64,000 nucleotides of DNA from Acidobacteriota bacterium (GCA_016195265.1 JACPZW010000066.1:1-64000), one strand, 5' to 3'. Numbered from the stretch's first letter, positions 45,196 to 53,461 are shown. Notes: generated by a model from the sequence alone, not told the origin. Numbers and translations: made by a program.

Positions 45196-46662
45196 ATGCT
45201 CCGGCTCAAGTGTGCGGTCCCTGTCGTAGTCCTCCTCATTGTCGCCGCTCCTCCGGCGCGGGCAGACGAAGACCTGAGCTACACGTTCCAGTTCCGCACA
45301 CAGCCGACGCCCGTCTTACAGGTCGACCTGCGGTTCAACGTCCTCGCCGGTCATCCAGTCGATCTGGTGCTCCCAAGCCGCTACGGCGGCGACGGGGAAA
45401 TGTGGCGTTGGATTACCAAGCTTCGAGTGATTGATGGTCCGGTGACGCTGACCGCGGGTAGCGCTCCGGAGGAACGAACGCTTGAGGCGAGCCAGAGCGG
45501 GTCGTGCCACCTGCAGTACGTCGTAGATCTTCCGTCCGCACCGCTGGAACGCATCGTTTATCGCCGTCCCGTGATTCGGAAGGACTACCTTCATCTGCTT
45601 GGTAACACGTTCTTGGTCCGCCCAAACTGGCCCGCGACCAGACAGCTTCGCATCGAGTTCAACTGGCGATTACCTCAAGGCTGGAAGATCGGCAACAGCT
45701 TCGGCGTCGCGAAGAAACGCCAACGGTTTGAGGCTTCGCTCGGCAACGTGCTTCAGGCCGTCTATGTCGCGGGAGACTTCAGGTTTGAGGAGCGGACGTT
45801 GAACGATGGCCAGCCGCTCGTCGTAGCTCTGCGCGGCGCCTGGGGCTTCAACGACCACGAGCTCGCAACTACGATAAGTCGCATTGTGGAAATGCAGCGG
45901 AACCTGTTCGATGACCATCACTTTCCGTTCTACTTCGTGTCGCTTCTCCCAGTTGACACGCCGCCCGGGCATGTGTCCGGTGTGGGCCGATACAATGGCT
46001 TCGCGGCATTCAGGGGTGCGGGTGGCAGGCTCGATCATCAGTTGATGTACCTGCTCTCCCATGAGTTGGCGCACACGTGGATTCCGTTCAAGACGAGTCA
46101 AGCGGCCGAGGCTCCGTCAACGATGTTTTGGTTTAGTGAAGGCTTCACCGAGTACTACTCGTATGTGGTCAGGCTGCTTGCAGGATTCGAACAGTTCCCG
46201 ACCTTCGTCGACGAGATCAACGACCTGGTGAATGAGTACTGGACCTCACCGGTACGAAGCATGCCCAACCAGCAGGCCGCCGCAGAATACTTCACGAATC
46301 AGAACGTTCAACGCCTTGCCTATCTTCGGGGCCTGTTGATCGCGCTGAACTGGAATGCGGCGATCCGGTCCGCATCAGACGGACAAAAATCCCTGAATGA
46401 CCTCATGCGGATGCTGATGAGAGACGGGGCACACCGCGATCGACCGATCGATGCTGCCTTGCTGGACGCCGCCGCGAGAACCTACGGTGTTGCAGACGCG
46501 GCACGTCACTTAGCCGAATGGGTCCAATCCGGACACGATATCGAGATCCGACCCGACAGCCTTGGGATCTGCGCTGAACTTTCCGAGAGCCCCGAGAGGC
46601 CTCCGCGATTCCTGTTCAAAGCAGGAACGGACGGCTCACGCTGCGTCCCGTGGTTCCGGTAG
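45196..46662 (+). CDS. exported gluzincin-type metallopeptidase (M61/M1-like)
   Basis: The 488-residue protein has a signal peptide (VPVVVLLIVAAPPARAD) and an N-terminal beta-sandwich-like part, then a thermolysin-like domain with HELAHTW near residue 283 and the downstream Glu in FWFSEGFTEYYS, which supplies the third zinc ligand. The order resembles M61 glycyl aminopeptidases, but the C-terminal PDZ domain usual there is not visible. Codon use is less GC-biased than the chromosomal neighbours. It is the largest cargo gene of the element. Substrate unknown. Confidence 0.75.
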   Translation: MLRLKCAVPVVVLLIVAAPPARADEDLSYTFQFRTQPTPVLQVDLRFNVLAGHPVDLVLPSRYGGDGEMWRWITKLRVIDGPVTLTAGSAPEERTLEASQSGSCHLQYVVDLPSAPLERIVYRRPVIRKDYLHLLGNTFLVRPNWPATRQLRIEFNWRLPQGWKIGNSFGVAKKRQRFEASLGNVLQAVYVAGDFRFEERTLNDGQPLVVALRGAWGFNDHELATTISRIVEMQRNLFDDHHFPFYFVSLLPVDTPPGHVSGVGRYNGFAAFRGAGGRLDHQLMYLLSHELAHTWIPFKTSQAAEAPSTMFWFSEGFTEYYSYVVRLLAGFEQFPTFVDEINDLVNEYWTSPVRSMPNQQAAAEYFTNQNVQRLAYLRGLLIALNWNAAIRSASDGQKSLNDLMRMLMRDGAHRDRPIDAALLDAAARTYGVADAARHLAEWVQSGHDIEIRPDSLGICAELSESPERPPRFLFKAGTDGSRCVPWFR

Positions 46663-46822
46663 TCGTGACTGACCAGCACAGCGATCGATATCCCACCAGA
46701 TGGTCTCCTATCGGAAATTTGAAGCCAGGTATCCGAGCATCGAAACCCAGAGGCTTTGGACCTTGAACTCGGAAGAGCGGATTCTGCGCCAGGAACTCAA
46801 TGCTGAGGGGGCTCATGGCTCG

Positions 46823-47335
46823 TCACAGCCGGACCCGTGGCGTGCCGTCGGCCGACTCGGGATGGAGAAGGCCTCCGACGGCGAAGATGACCACCGCCAA
46901 CAGCAGCAGCTGTAACACGAGATGCATCCCGTCGGGCGCCAGATGATTCCCAGCAGAAGGGAGAATCTTCGTCGTGTGACTGAAGGTTCGCTGGTACACC
47001 GCTTTCCAGTTGTCAGATGCGCCAAACAAATAGCTGATCCACCACGTTCTGACTTGCAGAAACAGCCAGCCCCCGTATCCGGCCACGCAACACCACATCA
47101 GCCATGACCAGCGGCGTCTCCACGCCAAGATAAAGAGTGTGCATGGCAACAAGAACGCCAGAACAATGATGAAATCCGCAGCGGAAAGCGTGCCGGCGCG
47201 CGCTTGATTCCAGAGTGGTTCGAATCTGGGTTGGTTGTTCCAGGCGCCGAGCCGAAACCACTGGATCGCTTCGAAGTACAGCGCGAGGACCAGTTGGCAG
47301 ATCGCGGAAATCCGAAGGGCCGTCGCCGCGGTCAT
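46823..47335 (-). CDS. four-helix membrane protein of unknown function
   Basis: The 170-residue protein has about four hydrophobic helices (CQLVLALYFEAIQWF, FIIVLAFLLPCTLFILAW, WCCVAGYGGWLFLQV, LVLQLLLLAVVIFAVGGLL). No family is recognised. The region 46663-46822 before its stop holds no gene. It is divergent from the next gene and may form a cargo pair with it. Confidence 0.5.
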   Translation of the reverse strand: MTAATALRISAICQLVLALYFEAIQWFRLGAWNNQPRFEPLWNQARAGTLSAADFIIVLAFLLPCTLFILAWRRRWSWLMWCCVAGYGGWLFLQVRTWWISYLFGASDNWKAVYQRTFSHTTKILPSAGNHLAPDGMHLVLQLLLLAVVIFAVGGLLHPESADGTPRVRL

Positions 47336-47434
47336 GGCGCGATTGTAGCCTTTGCTTTCTGACTAGGTTGGTGAGTTTCGCTTGTTGCCGTTGCGACTTT
47401 CGGCGACAATGCGCACGACGTACGAGGGGGCCGA

Positions 47435-47800
47435 ATGGTCAAGGGTGCGTTGGCGATCGTGGCGGGATACGCGGGTATGGTCGCCATCGTCGTGGCGAGT
47501 CAGCCGATCATTGTCCGTCTCTTTCTGCCTGAAGCCGCCCCTGGTCGCCTCACCCGCTCCTATTTGGCCGCGAATCTCTCGTGCGCCTTCGTGGCCGCGG
47601 TGGTCGCCGGCGTCGTCTGCGTGAAGCTCGCACCGGAACCGAGTGCGCGTTACGTACGCATCCTCGCGGTCTTGGTGCTGTTGCTCTCGCTGCTGTCGGC
47701 CGTCACCGACCATGACCATCCGTTCTGGTACTTTGGCGTGATCGGCGTCTTGGCGGCTGCCGGGATCCTCGTCGGACGAGTCGTGGTTTACAGGTGGTGA
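47435..47800 (+). CDS. small four-helix membrane protein
   Basis: The 121-residue protein is almost wholly hydrophobic with four predicted helices (AIVAGYAGMVAIVVASQ, SCAFVAAVVAGVVCV, ILAVLVLLLSLLSAV, FGVIGVLAAAGILVG). No motif is diagnostic. It lies inside the integrated element, divergent from the preceding membrane protein gene. The start at 47435 follows a GGGGGCCG stretch. Confidence 0.5.
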   Translation: MVKGALAIVAGYAGMVAIVVASQPIIVRLFLPEAAPGRLTRSYLAANLSCAFVAAVVAGVVCVKLAPEPSARYVRILAVLVLLLSLLSAVTDHDHPFWYFGVIGVLAAAGILVGRVVVYRW

Positions 47801-47858
47801 TCGAGGCCCACCCAAGCACGTGTCCGTTCACGCCGATTCCTTGAATCGCTGTGCTCGA

Positions 47859-48224
47859 TCACTCGAACCAGATCTCAATCTCATAGCCATCCGGATCGGC
47901 GACGTACGCGTAGGGGAGGCCTGGAGCAAATTCGCCACGCCGGAGCAGCCGCCCTCCGGCGCGCTCGACTTCCATGATGGCGTGGTCGATGTCGTTCGGG
48001 TCCATGAGCCGGAAACCGAAATGCGCCACCCCGCCAACGGCGCCGGCGGTGGTGGAATCCTCCGCAAATGTCACGATGTCGTGTCTTCCAACCGCCTGAG
48101 TGTGGACGAGGCCATCCCCACGTCCGTACTCACGGAGACCAAAGACTTGCTCGTAGAAATTCAGGGCACGAACAGTGTCCCGAACCGCAAGATTGATGTG
48201 CGTGAGGCCATAAGTCCGGACCAT
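47859..48224 (-). CDS. VOC family (glyoxalase/dioxygenase fold) protein
   Basis: The 121-residue protein is a single vicinal-oxygen-chelate unit: LTHINLAVRDTVRALNFYEQVFGL at the N-terminus, with a His ligand, a second His in GVAHFGFRLMD, and the C-terminal YVADPDGYEIEIWFE with the Glu ligand. VOC proteins include glyoxalase I, dioxygenases and fosfomycin- or bleomycin-resistance proteins; the metal ligands suggest an enzyme, but the substrate is open. Start 48224 has GGGAGAGG upstream. Confidence 0.85.
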   Translation of the reverse strand: MVRTYGLTHINLAVRDTVRALNFYEQVFGLREYGRGDGLVHTQAVGRHDIVTFAEDSTTAGAVGGVAHFGFRLMDPNDIDHAIMEVERAGGRLLRRGEFAPGLPYAYVADPDGYEIEIWFE

Positions 48225-48379
48225 CGTCCCTCTCCCTCCAACCCACATCCGCTGGTCGCGAACGACTGGCGGCGTTTGCCGAGTGTCACCACGACCGCGC
48301 GTTCCAAGCTCGGCTCGAGCGCTGCGTGCGTCCTACGATACTCCTAAGGAGTCGCCGCGCGTTGGCAATTCTTGCGCGG

Positions 48380-48844
48380 TCACCGTTTCGGCGGTGCGTT
48401 CCCTCTCATCAGCGCATCGAACTGTCGACGCTCGGCCGGTGTCATGGTGACGATGCGTCGCTCCACAAACTCCGCGATGTCCATCCGTGCGCGGAGTGCG
48501 GTGAGTTCCGCCGCCCAAGGCCGCGTGACGGCCGCGTAGCCCGCGCCGGCCGCTGCGGCTGACGCCAGCGCAAAGACAAGAGCGAGCGCCCAGCGCCGCC
48601 AAACACCCGGCCAGAACCGCTGCATCTCCACCTGCCGCCACCTGCGCGCTTCCTCAATCGTGCGCTGCGCCTGGTCGAGCCAGCTCTGCTCCCGCTGGAG
48701 AACCGCGCGCAACTTGTCGTTGCGCGCGAGCGCATCAGCCTGCCCGCGTAGCTGGTGGAGGAGTTGAGAGACTTCCGTAAGACGCGCATAGACGCCGTCA
48801 GCGGCCTCTCGTTGCGCGCGAAACGTGTCGAGGGCAGTCGGCAT
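48380..48844 (-). CDS. membrane-anchored coiled-coil protein downstream of the relaxase
   Basis: The 154-residue protein starts 2 nt after the relaxase stop, so it belongs to the mobilization operon. It contains a coiled coil (TFRAQREAADGVYARLTEVSQLLHQL), a Trp/Arg-rich stretch FWPGVWRRW, a single membrane helix (ALALVFALASAAAAGAGYAA) and a short C-terminal helix RRQFDALM. Genes of this layout are found next to MobA/MobL-type relaxases, but I cannot name a function; a link to the inner membrane or coupling protein is a guess. Confidence 0.6.
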   Translation of the reverse strand: MPTALDTFRAQREAADGVYARLTEVSQLLHQLRGQADALARNDKLRAVLQREQSWLDQAQRTIEEARRWRQVEMQRFWPGVWRRWALALVFALASAAAAGAGYAAVTRPWAAELTALRARMDIAEFVERRIVTMTPAERRQFDALMRGNAPPKR

Positions 48845-48846
48845 GG

Positions 48847-49791
48847 CTATCTCCCCGGATACCAATCATCGAGGCGGTCAGGGCCTCCGCGGTCATGGTC
48901 TCGTCGACGCTCGGGTTCCTCGTCTTCGTGGCCGGTCATCCCTCGGCCACCGCCTCGTCCACTGTCTTCAACGTTCGCGACCTCGCGATCGATGGCAGTC
49001 ACGAGTTCCCGACGGTCTTCGCGGGTCACGGCCTCGTCGAGGCGGTCATGGTCGAGGCCACGGGCCACCATGTACGCGGCTGCGGGTCCGTAGTGGTGGC
49101 CTGGCTCGCGATCGAGTCCTTGTCGCTCGTAGCTCCGGTGATCGACGCGTTCGTGTCGGCCGTTTCGCTCGAGCGTCGCGTTGGTGAGGTCGGCCCATCG
49201 CTCGCGCGCATGTTCCATCCATTCGTGGCCGTGAAAGGTGCGGCTCTTCGGTGCGCCGCCACGCTCGGGAGCGGCGTTGTTCGCGCGGCGAAACCATTGC
49301 TCGCGGTTGCGCGCGACGCCATCGTTGTGACGTTCGGAAATCATCAAGTGCGCGTGCGGATTGTGCTCCTGCGCGGCGGCGTCGCGCCCCGCGTGGATCG
49401 CGAGAGTGTACGGCAGCCGTTCTTCCGCCGTTATTTCTTGCGCGAACGCGCGGGACAGGGCGACCTGATCATCAGGATCGAGATCACGTGGCAGCGCGAA
49501 GTCCGCGCTGACATACAGCCGCCCGTTGGCGCGCTCGTATACGTCGGCTGCGTCCCAATATTCACGCGCGTCGTCCCCGACCCAGTCCGGCATGTGGTCC
49601 GATTCCGTGTAGGTCGCGGCGTCACGATCGGGGTCGTCATACTCCTCGCGCCGCGTGATGTAGTCGTGCGCGGCGCTCGCGCACGATCCGCTCGCGCGCG
49701 AGCCCGACCGAAACGACAGATGGTAGCAGCCGCCGCTACTGCGCGCGTGACCGCCGCCAGGCACGTCGGGATGGCGTTCGAACCATTCCAT
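48847..49791 (-). CDS. MobA/MobL family relaxase
   Basis: The 314-residue protein belongs to the MobA/MobL (MOBQ-type) relaxases that nick oriT and pilot the strand into the recipient. The N-terminus CYHLSFRSGSRASG matches the family opening YHLS...SRxxG with a catalytic Tyr in the following region (AAHDYITRREEYDD), and the metal motif is in AQEHNPHAHLMISERHNDG. The C-terminal half is charged and probably contacts partners. ATG 49791 is preferred over upstream frames because a 17-bp inverted repeat occupies 49806-49868, just before the gene. Confidence 0.85.
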   Translation of the reverse strand: MEWFERHPDVPGGGHARSSGGCYHLSFRSGSRASGSCASAAHDYITRREEYDDPDRDAATYTESDHMPDWVGDDAREYWDAADVYERANGRLYVSADFALPRDLDPDDQVALSRAFAQEITAEERLPYTLAIHAGRDAAAQEHNPHAHLMISERHNDGVARNREQWFRRANNAAPERGGAPKSRTFHGHEWMEHARERWADLTNATLERNGRHERVDHRSYERQGLDREPGHHYGPAAAYMVARGLDHDRLDEAVTREDRRELVTAIDREVANVEDSGRGGGRGMTGHEDEEPERRRDHDRGGPDRLDDWYPGR

Positions 49792-49805
49792 TGCGGGAAC
49801 CTCAG

Positions 49806-49868
49806 GTCGGCCAAAGGCGCACGCGCGAAGCCGTTTCGAAGAAACGCCAAAGTGCGCCTTTGGCCGAC
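49806..49868. other. candidate oriT: 17-bp perfect inverted repeat with a nested hairpin
   Basis: Arms at 49806-49822 and 49852-49868 are perfect complements; within the loop CGTTTC (49832-49837) and GAAACG (49841-49846) form a second hairpin. A further GCCGTGG/CCACGGC palindrome lies at 49940-49955. The site sits between the divergent mobA and traD-like genes, where oriT is expected. The nick site is unknown. Confidence 0.55.
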
Positions 49869-49986
49869 TATCGTCGTCCTGCAGGCGATGTGCCACGCGC
49901 GGCCGTCGGTGTTTTTCCGCTGGCCTGTCACGCTCGATCGCCGTGGCACCACGGCTGCATCAGCCGGTCGTCGTTGGAGGTGAGCG

Positions 49987-50262
49987 ATGCCGCAGCCTGA
50001 AAGAGTCCTCGCCCGAATTCAGTCGCTCGACGAACGCCTCGCCCGTTTGCGGACCGAGAAGAATCGCCTCATCGCACGCGCCGGTCATGCGGAGCGCAAG
50101 CGCGACACACGCCGCAAGATCCTGATCGGCGGGGCGGTCCTGGCGGCGATCGATCACGAGGGCGTGCCGGTGATGCGCTCGGTTCCCGAGCTCCTCCGTT
50201 GGCTCGACACGAGACTCACGCGACCCCACGATCGAGCCGCCTTTGACCTGTTGCCGAAGTAG
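49987..50262 (+). CDS. TraD-like mobilization accessory protein
   Basis: The 91-residue protein resembles the small conjugal-transfer TraD family: a helical N-terminus (LARIQSLDERLARLRTEKNRLIARA) then the diagnostic RKRDTRRKILIGGAVLAA. It is divergent from the relaxase across the candidate oriT and has GGAGG upstream of ATG 49987. Such proteins are thought to help relaxosome assembly at oriT. It is unrelated to the large TraD coupling protein. Confidence 0.75.
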   Translation: MPQPERVLARIQSLDERLARLRTEKNRLIARAGHAERKRDTRRKILIGGAVLAAIDHEGVPVMRSVPELLRWLDTRLTRPHDRAAFDLLPK

Positions 50263-50439
50263 CAATAAACGCGCGGCGGGGACTCTCGCCTTCGGCGATA
50301 AGAGCCCTCTGGTCTGCAGCGAAGCGGCGGTCAAGGATGCCCGTCAGCGGGCACCGCAATGCGGCGCGCAGCGTCCTTGACGGCCGCGTGAGCGGAGAGC
50401 ATTCTGACGGTCAGGCCGAAGGCGGACGCCACCAGGGAG
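50263..50439. other. short gap with no gene
   Basis: GC-rich sequence with inverted CCGTCAGCGGGC/GGCCGCGTGAGC-like fragments but no clear gene. Confidence 0.4.
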
Positions 50440-50445
50440 TATCAT
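50440..50445 (+). promoter_or_regulatory. -10 box TATCAT of the DUF433/DUF5615 pair
   Basis: TATCAT, 24 nt before ATG 50470; AAGGAG at 50458-50463 is the ribosome binding site. Confidence 0.45.
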
Positions 50446-50469
50446 GGAAGCCAGCTCAAGGAGCACCCA

Positions 50470-50703
50470 ATGACCTGGCAGGAACGCATCGTCGTAGACC
50501 CGCAGATTCTCGTGGGCAAGCCGGTCATCCGCGGCACCCGCCTGGCGGTGGAGCTGATTGTCGACCTTCTAGCTCAGGGCTGGTCCGAAGAAGAGATTCT
50601 CAAGAACTATCCCGGACTGACTCACGAAGATCTCCAAGCCTCTCTGAAGTACGCGAGCGCGGTCATGCAGTCCGAAAAAGTCTATCCCCTCATCTCCCGG
50701 TGA
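50470..50703 (+). CDS. DUF433 antitoxin-like protein
   Basis: The 77-residue protein is a complete DUF433 domain: RIVVDPQILVGKPVIRGTRLAVELIVDLLAQG, then EEILKNYPGLTHEDLQASLKYA. The HTH-like helical core and its position directly before a PIN-like gene (GTGA overlap) fit the antitoxin of a DUF433/DUF5615 pair. It probably represses its own promoter. Confidence 0.85.
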   Translation: MTWQERIVVDPQILVGKPVIRGTRLAVELIVDLLAQGWSEEEILKNYPGLTHEDLQASLKYASAVMQSEKVYPLISR

Positions 50704-51068
50704 ACGTGGCCGCCCGGCTGCTCGCTGACGAGAACGTTCCGGGCGCCGTCGTCGCCGCCCTTCGACAGCAAGAACACGACGTCGCGTGGATTCTCGAGGA
50801 TGCTCCGGGTAGCCCTGACCCTGATGTCCTGGAGCGCGCGCAACGGGAAGGCCGCGTCGTGGTCACGTTCGACAAGGACTTCGGCGAGCTGGCATTTCGG
50901 CGCGGCCTGGCGGCATCAGTTGGAGTGGTGCTCTTTCGGATTACGCTGACCTCGCCAGATCATGCGGTTCGAGCCGCCATGGCCGCTTTTGCGAGTCGCG
51001 CCGACTGGACCGGTCAGTTCGCCGTGGTCGAGGACGACCGCATCCGGCTCCGAGCGCTCCCGAGTTAG
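50700..51068 (+). CDS. DUF5615 PIN-like toxin-like protein
   Basis: The 122-residue protein belongs to the DUF5615/Mut7-C-like PIN group: LLADENVPGAVVAALRQQEHDV with the first acidic pair, SPDPDVLERAQREGRVVVTFDKDFGEL with the further acidic residues, and a C-terminal strand VVEDDRIRLR. PIN-like folds cleave RNA with acidic metal ligands; here activity is inferred. Translationally coupled to the DUF433 gene. Within the element the pair could stabilise it after integration. Confidence 0.85.
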   Translation: MNVAARLLADENVPGAVVAALRQQEHDVAWILEDAPGSPDPDVLERAQREGRVVVTFDKDFGELAFRRGLAASVGVVLFRITLTSPDHAVRAAMAAFASRADWTGQFAVVEDDRIRLRALPS

Positions 51069-51695
51069 TCGGGCTTTTTGCCATGGTGGCGAGGCATTTT
51101 GCCATGGTCAGGCAGCCGTCTGAGCACCCGCCATGCGCGCGAAGGCGTGCCCGTTCGGGTGTCCAAACCCGCACCAATCGTGACCACAATCGCGGTCCGG
51201 ATTCAGGCAGCGTCACGCCACGTCCCTGACACAAGACCGGCACGAGGAATGCCCTCCAATTGTGCGCAAGATCGGTCGCAATCAAGTCACGCGCAACGCC
51301 GCAATTCGTCCGTGTGATCGACGTGACGCCGGACAGAGATTTGTCCACGCGATGATCGCATCTAGTCATCGTGAGCGTCGCGGCGAAATTCACGCGCAGA
51401 TCACTCCCGTAGCACCACCTCGCGACCACGAAGTTCGCGTGCGTGATCGCGAGTACGATCCCACGCGCATTCTCGAATGCGCGCGCAAGCGGATCGAATT
51501 CCTAGACTCCTGAATCGATATTTTCAGAGGGCGCGACCTGAGACCGGTAGCACGCTTTTTGCTCCCGTGCGTTCTCGTGATCATCGTCGTCGATTGGTTT
51601 CGGCGGATTCTCGCAAGCTGCAGCGTTGACAGACACGTGTCGTGTAACTTCTTCGGGTACGACTGAATTCGATATCGCGGGAACGGAGGTCTTTC
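51069..51695. other. 627-bp region without a convincing gene
   Basis: Contains a 21-bp-spaced direct repeat TTTTGCCATGGT (51076-51087 and 51097-51108) and many GATCGC/GCGATC words. A plus frame at 51262-51513 is open but shows no family pattern. It might hold regulatory or replication sites. Confidence 0.4.
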
Positions 51696-51962
51696 ATGTC
51701 AGCCACGATGGACAAAGCAAACCCAACGGGCGGTGTGAGTGAGAACGGCAACGAGCACTCCCGAGAGAGGGAGTGGATGACCGCTGCAGAGGCAGCCGAG
51801 TACGCGGGCGGAGTCGGGGTCTGCACGATCCGAGAGGCGTGCAACCGCAACACGCTGCGGCACATCAGGATTGGTGGCGGAATCGCCGGGCCGATCAGGA
51901 CGCGAAGAGAATGGATCGCCGACTGGCTGGGACGTTGGGCGCGGGGAGGCGACATCCATTGA
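51696..51962 (+). CDS. excisionase-like helix-turn-helix protein
   Basis: The 88-residue protein has a MerR/excisionase-type winged helix: EWMTAAEAAEYAGGVGVCTIREACNR and LRHIRIGGGIAGPIRTRREWIADWL, where the RxGG turn and the Trp-rich end are typical. GGAGG at about 51685 precedes the ATG. Its place just upstream of the integrase suggests a recombination directionality factor; DNA-binding regulation of the int gene is possible too. Confidence 0.75.
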   Translation: MSATMDKANPTGGVSENGNEHSREREWMTAAEAAEYAGGVGVCTIREACNRNTLRHIRIGGGIAGPIRTRREWIADWLGRWARGGDIH

Positions 51963-52043
51963 CTTGCTCGCGCGCTCTCGGTACAAGCAGGGCGATGAGA
52001 GCTTTTCGGCGCTCTCTGTCGACAGAAGGGAGGCGTAAGGTCT

Positions 52044-53348
52044 ATGGCGATTTATAAGCGGTGCGCTCATCGCGGCCGTGACCGCGATCGATGCCCGCAT
52101 CCGTGGTACGGCAGCTACAAACTTCCCGGCGAGGCCCGTGCGCGCGTGTCGCTGACGAAATGGAACGGCGAGGACGTTCGGACGAAAGGCCAGGCGCAGG
52201 CCGCCTTCGACGACTTGAAGGCGTCGATCCGTGACGGCACCTTCAATCCACATGGACGAAGCGTGTCGATTCGCCGGGACGCGATGACGTTCCCGCAGCT
52301 CGTAGACGACTACCAGAAGAAGTACGTCGCAGCCAAGGGACTACGAACCGCTTCAGAGTTCAAATACCGCGTCAAGCCGCTGCTCGCCCACTTTGGTTCG
52401 CGGCCGATCACGAAGATTCGAACTTCCGACATTGAAGATCTTCAGGCGGAGCTCCGCAGGCCGCGGTTCATTCAGGGGGCGATGCGGCAGCCATCAACAG
52501 CGAGCGTCAATCGGCCCGTGAGCGATCTTCGACGGATCCTGAACTGGGCGGTCTCGCGCGAGTACCTCGCCGCGACTCCTTTCCGGCGCGGCGGCGTAGC
52601 CGTCGTCAAGCTGGATAAGGAAGATCTTGGACGCAACCGCCGCATTTCGCCCGAGGAAGAGGAGCGACTGATTCAGGCGGCGCCCCCGCACTTGCGGGCG
52701 CTGGTCATCATCGCGCTGGATACAGGCGTTCGCGCCGGCGAGATGTTGGCCATCCGCATCAAGGACGCAGATCTCGAACGGAATCAAATCACTTTGAGAG
52801 GCACGACCACCAAGAGCGCGAAAACGCGCGTCGTGCCGATTCCGACGTTGCGCCTTCGAACCGTCGTGGAGTGGCTCCGGTTCGATGCGATCGGTAAACC
52901 GAAGCCTGTGACTGCGCCGCTCATCAGCAACGAAGTCGGCGAAGCGATGGGCAGCTTTCGGACCGCCTGGGCGACCGCCGTGCTCAAGGCGCACGGTGTT
53001 GTGCCGACGAAGGCAAAGCCGCTGCGCCATGTAGGAACCGCGAACCTCCTCCCCGAGGCACGCGCGGCTCTTCAGAGAATTGACCTCCACTGGCACGACC
53101 TGCGGCATGAGTACGCCTGTCGTCTCGCGGAGCGGGGAGTTCCGGTTACGAAGATCCAAGCGCTGCTCGGGCACGCCGCGATCACCACGACGATGCGCTA
53201 CATCCATCACACGCTCGACGAGCTCGCGAACGCGACCACGGTGCTGGAGACGGGCGGCGTATTCGACCCGAATGTTGGTCCGCGTGTCTCATCTGTGTCT
53301 CAGTTGAGGCCACTCGTTGAAAACCCCAAGTCGGGCGGAGTTCACTAA
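52044..53348 (+). CDS. tyrosine site-specific integrase
   Basis: The 434-residue tyrosine recombinase has an N-terminal Arm/SAM-like DNA-binding part starting with a Cys/His-containing segment (YKRCAHRGRDRDRCPHPWYGSY), a core-binding domain (TFPQLVDDYQKKYVAAKG), and the catalytic domain with Arg in LDTGVRAGEMLAIRI, HDLRHEYACRLAERG (H-x-x-R), GHAAITTTMRY with the conserved His and nucleophile Tyr in MRYIHHTL. Its stop is 27 bp from attR. GAAGGGAGG lies upstream of ATG 52044. It is the enzyme that would recombine the tRNA-Val sites. Confidence 0.93.
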   Translation: MAIYKRCAHRGRDRDRCPHPWYGSYKLPGEARARVSLTKWNGEDVRTKGQAQAAFDDLKASIRDGTFNPHGRSVSIRRDAMTFPQLVDDYQKKYVAAKGLRTASEFKYRVKPLLAHFGSRPITKIRTSDIEDLQAELRRPRFIQGAMRQPSTASVNRPVSDLRRILNWAVSREYLAATPFRRGGVAVVKLDKEDLGRNRRISPEEEERLIQAAPPHLRALVIIALDTGVRAGEMLAIRIKDADLERNQITLRGTTTKSAKTRVVPIPTLRLRTVVEWLRFDAIGKPKPVTAPLISNEVGEAMGSFRTAWATAVLKAHGVVPTKAKPLRHVGTANLLPEARAALQRIDLHWHDLRHEYACRLAERGVPVTKIQALLGHAAITTTMRYIHHTLDELANATTVLETGGVFDPNVGPRVSSVSQLRPLVENPKSGGVH

Positions 53349-53373
53349 GTAATTGAGATGGAGTCTGTTAGGT

Positions 53374-53420
53374 GTGGTGGGCGCTAGAGGACTCGAACCT
53401 CTGACCTCGTGCGTGTGAAG
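53374..53420. repeat. attR within tRNA-Val
   Basis: 47 bp identical to attL (44747-44793); it covers the 3' half of the intact tRNA. Confidence 0.88.
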
Positions 53421-53451
53421 CACGCGCTCTAACCAGCTGAGCTAAGCGCCC
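53375..53451 (-). tRNA. tRNA-Val(CAC)
   Basis: A 77-nt cloverleaf on the minus strand including encoded CCA: acceptor GGGCGCT/AGCGCCC, D stem GCTC/GAGC, anticodon arm CGTGC-TTCACAC-GCACG (anticodon CAC), T arm AGAGG-TTCGAGT-CCTCT. It reads GTG codons. It is the integration target of the element. Confidence 0.93.
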
Positions 53452-53461
53452 GGGAGGGAAA

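Larger units (their letters stand above)
44747..53420. mobile_element. integrative mobilizable element in tRNA-Val
   Basis: An 8,674-bp segment is bounded by a 47-bp direct repeat that equals the 3' half of the tRNA-Val gene (44747-44793 and 53374-53420). The intact tRNA is at the right end, with a tyrosine integrase ending 27 bp from it. Inside are an excisionase-like protein, a MobA/MobL relaxase, a TraD-like accessory protein, a candidate oriT, a toxin-antitoxin-like pair, and cargo. No type IV secretion genes are seen, so it would need a helper for transfer. The layout fits an IME; excision and mobility are inferred. Confidence 0.85.

Noticed and set aside
51262..51513. An 83-codon plus-strand gene in the element
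   Set aside because: No ribosome binding site, no family pattern, strong Arg/His bias of non-coding GC-rich DNA.
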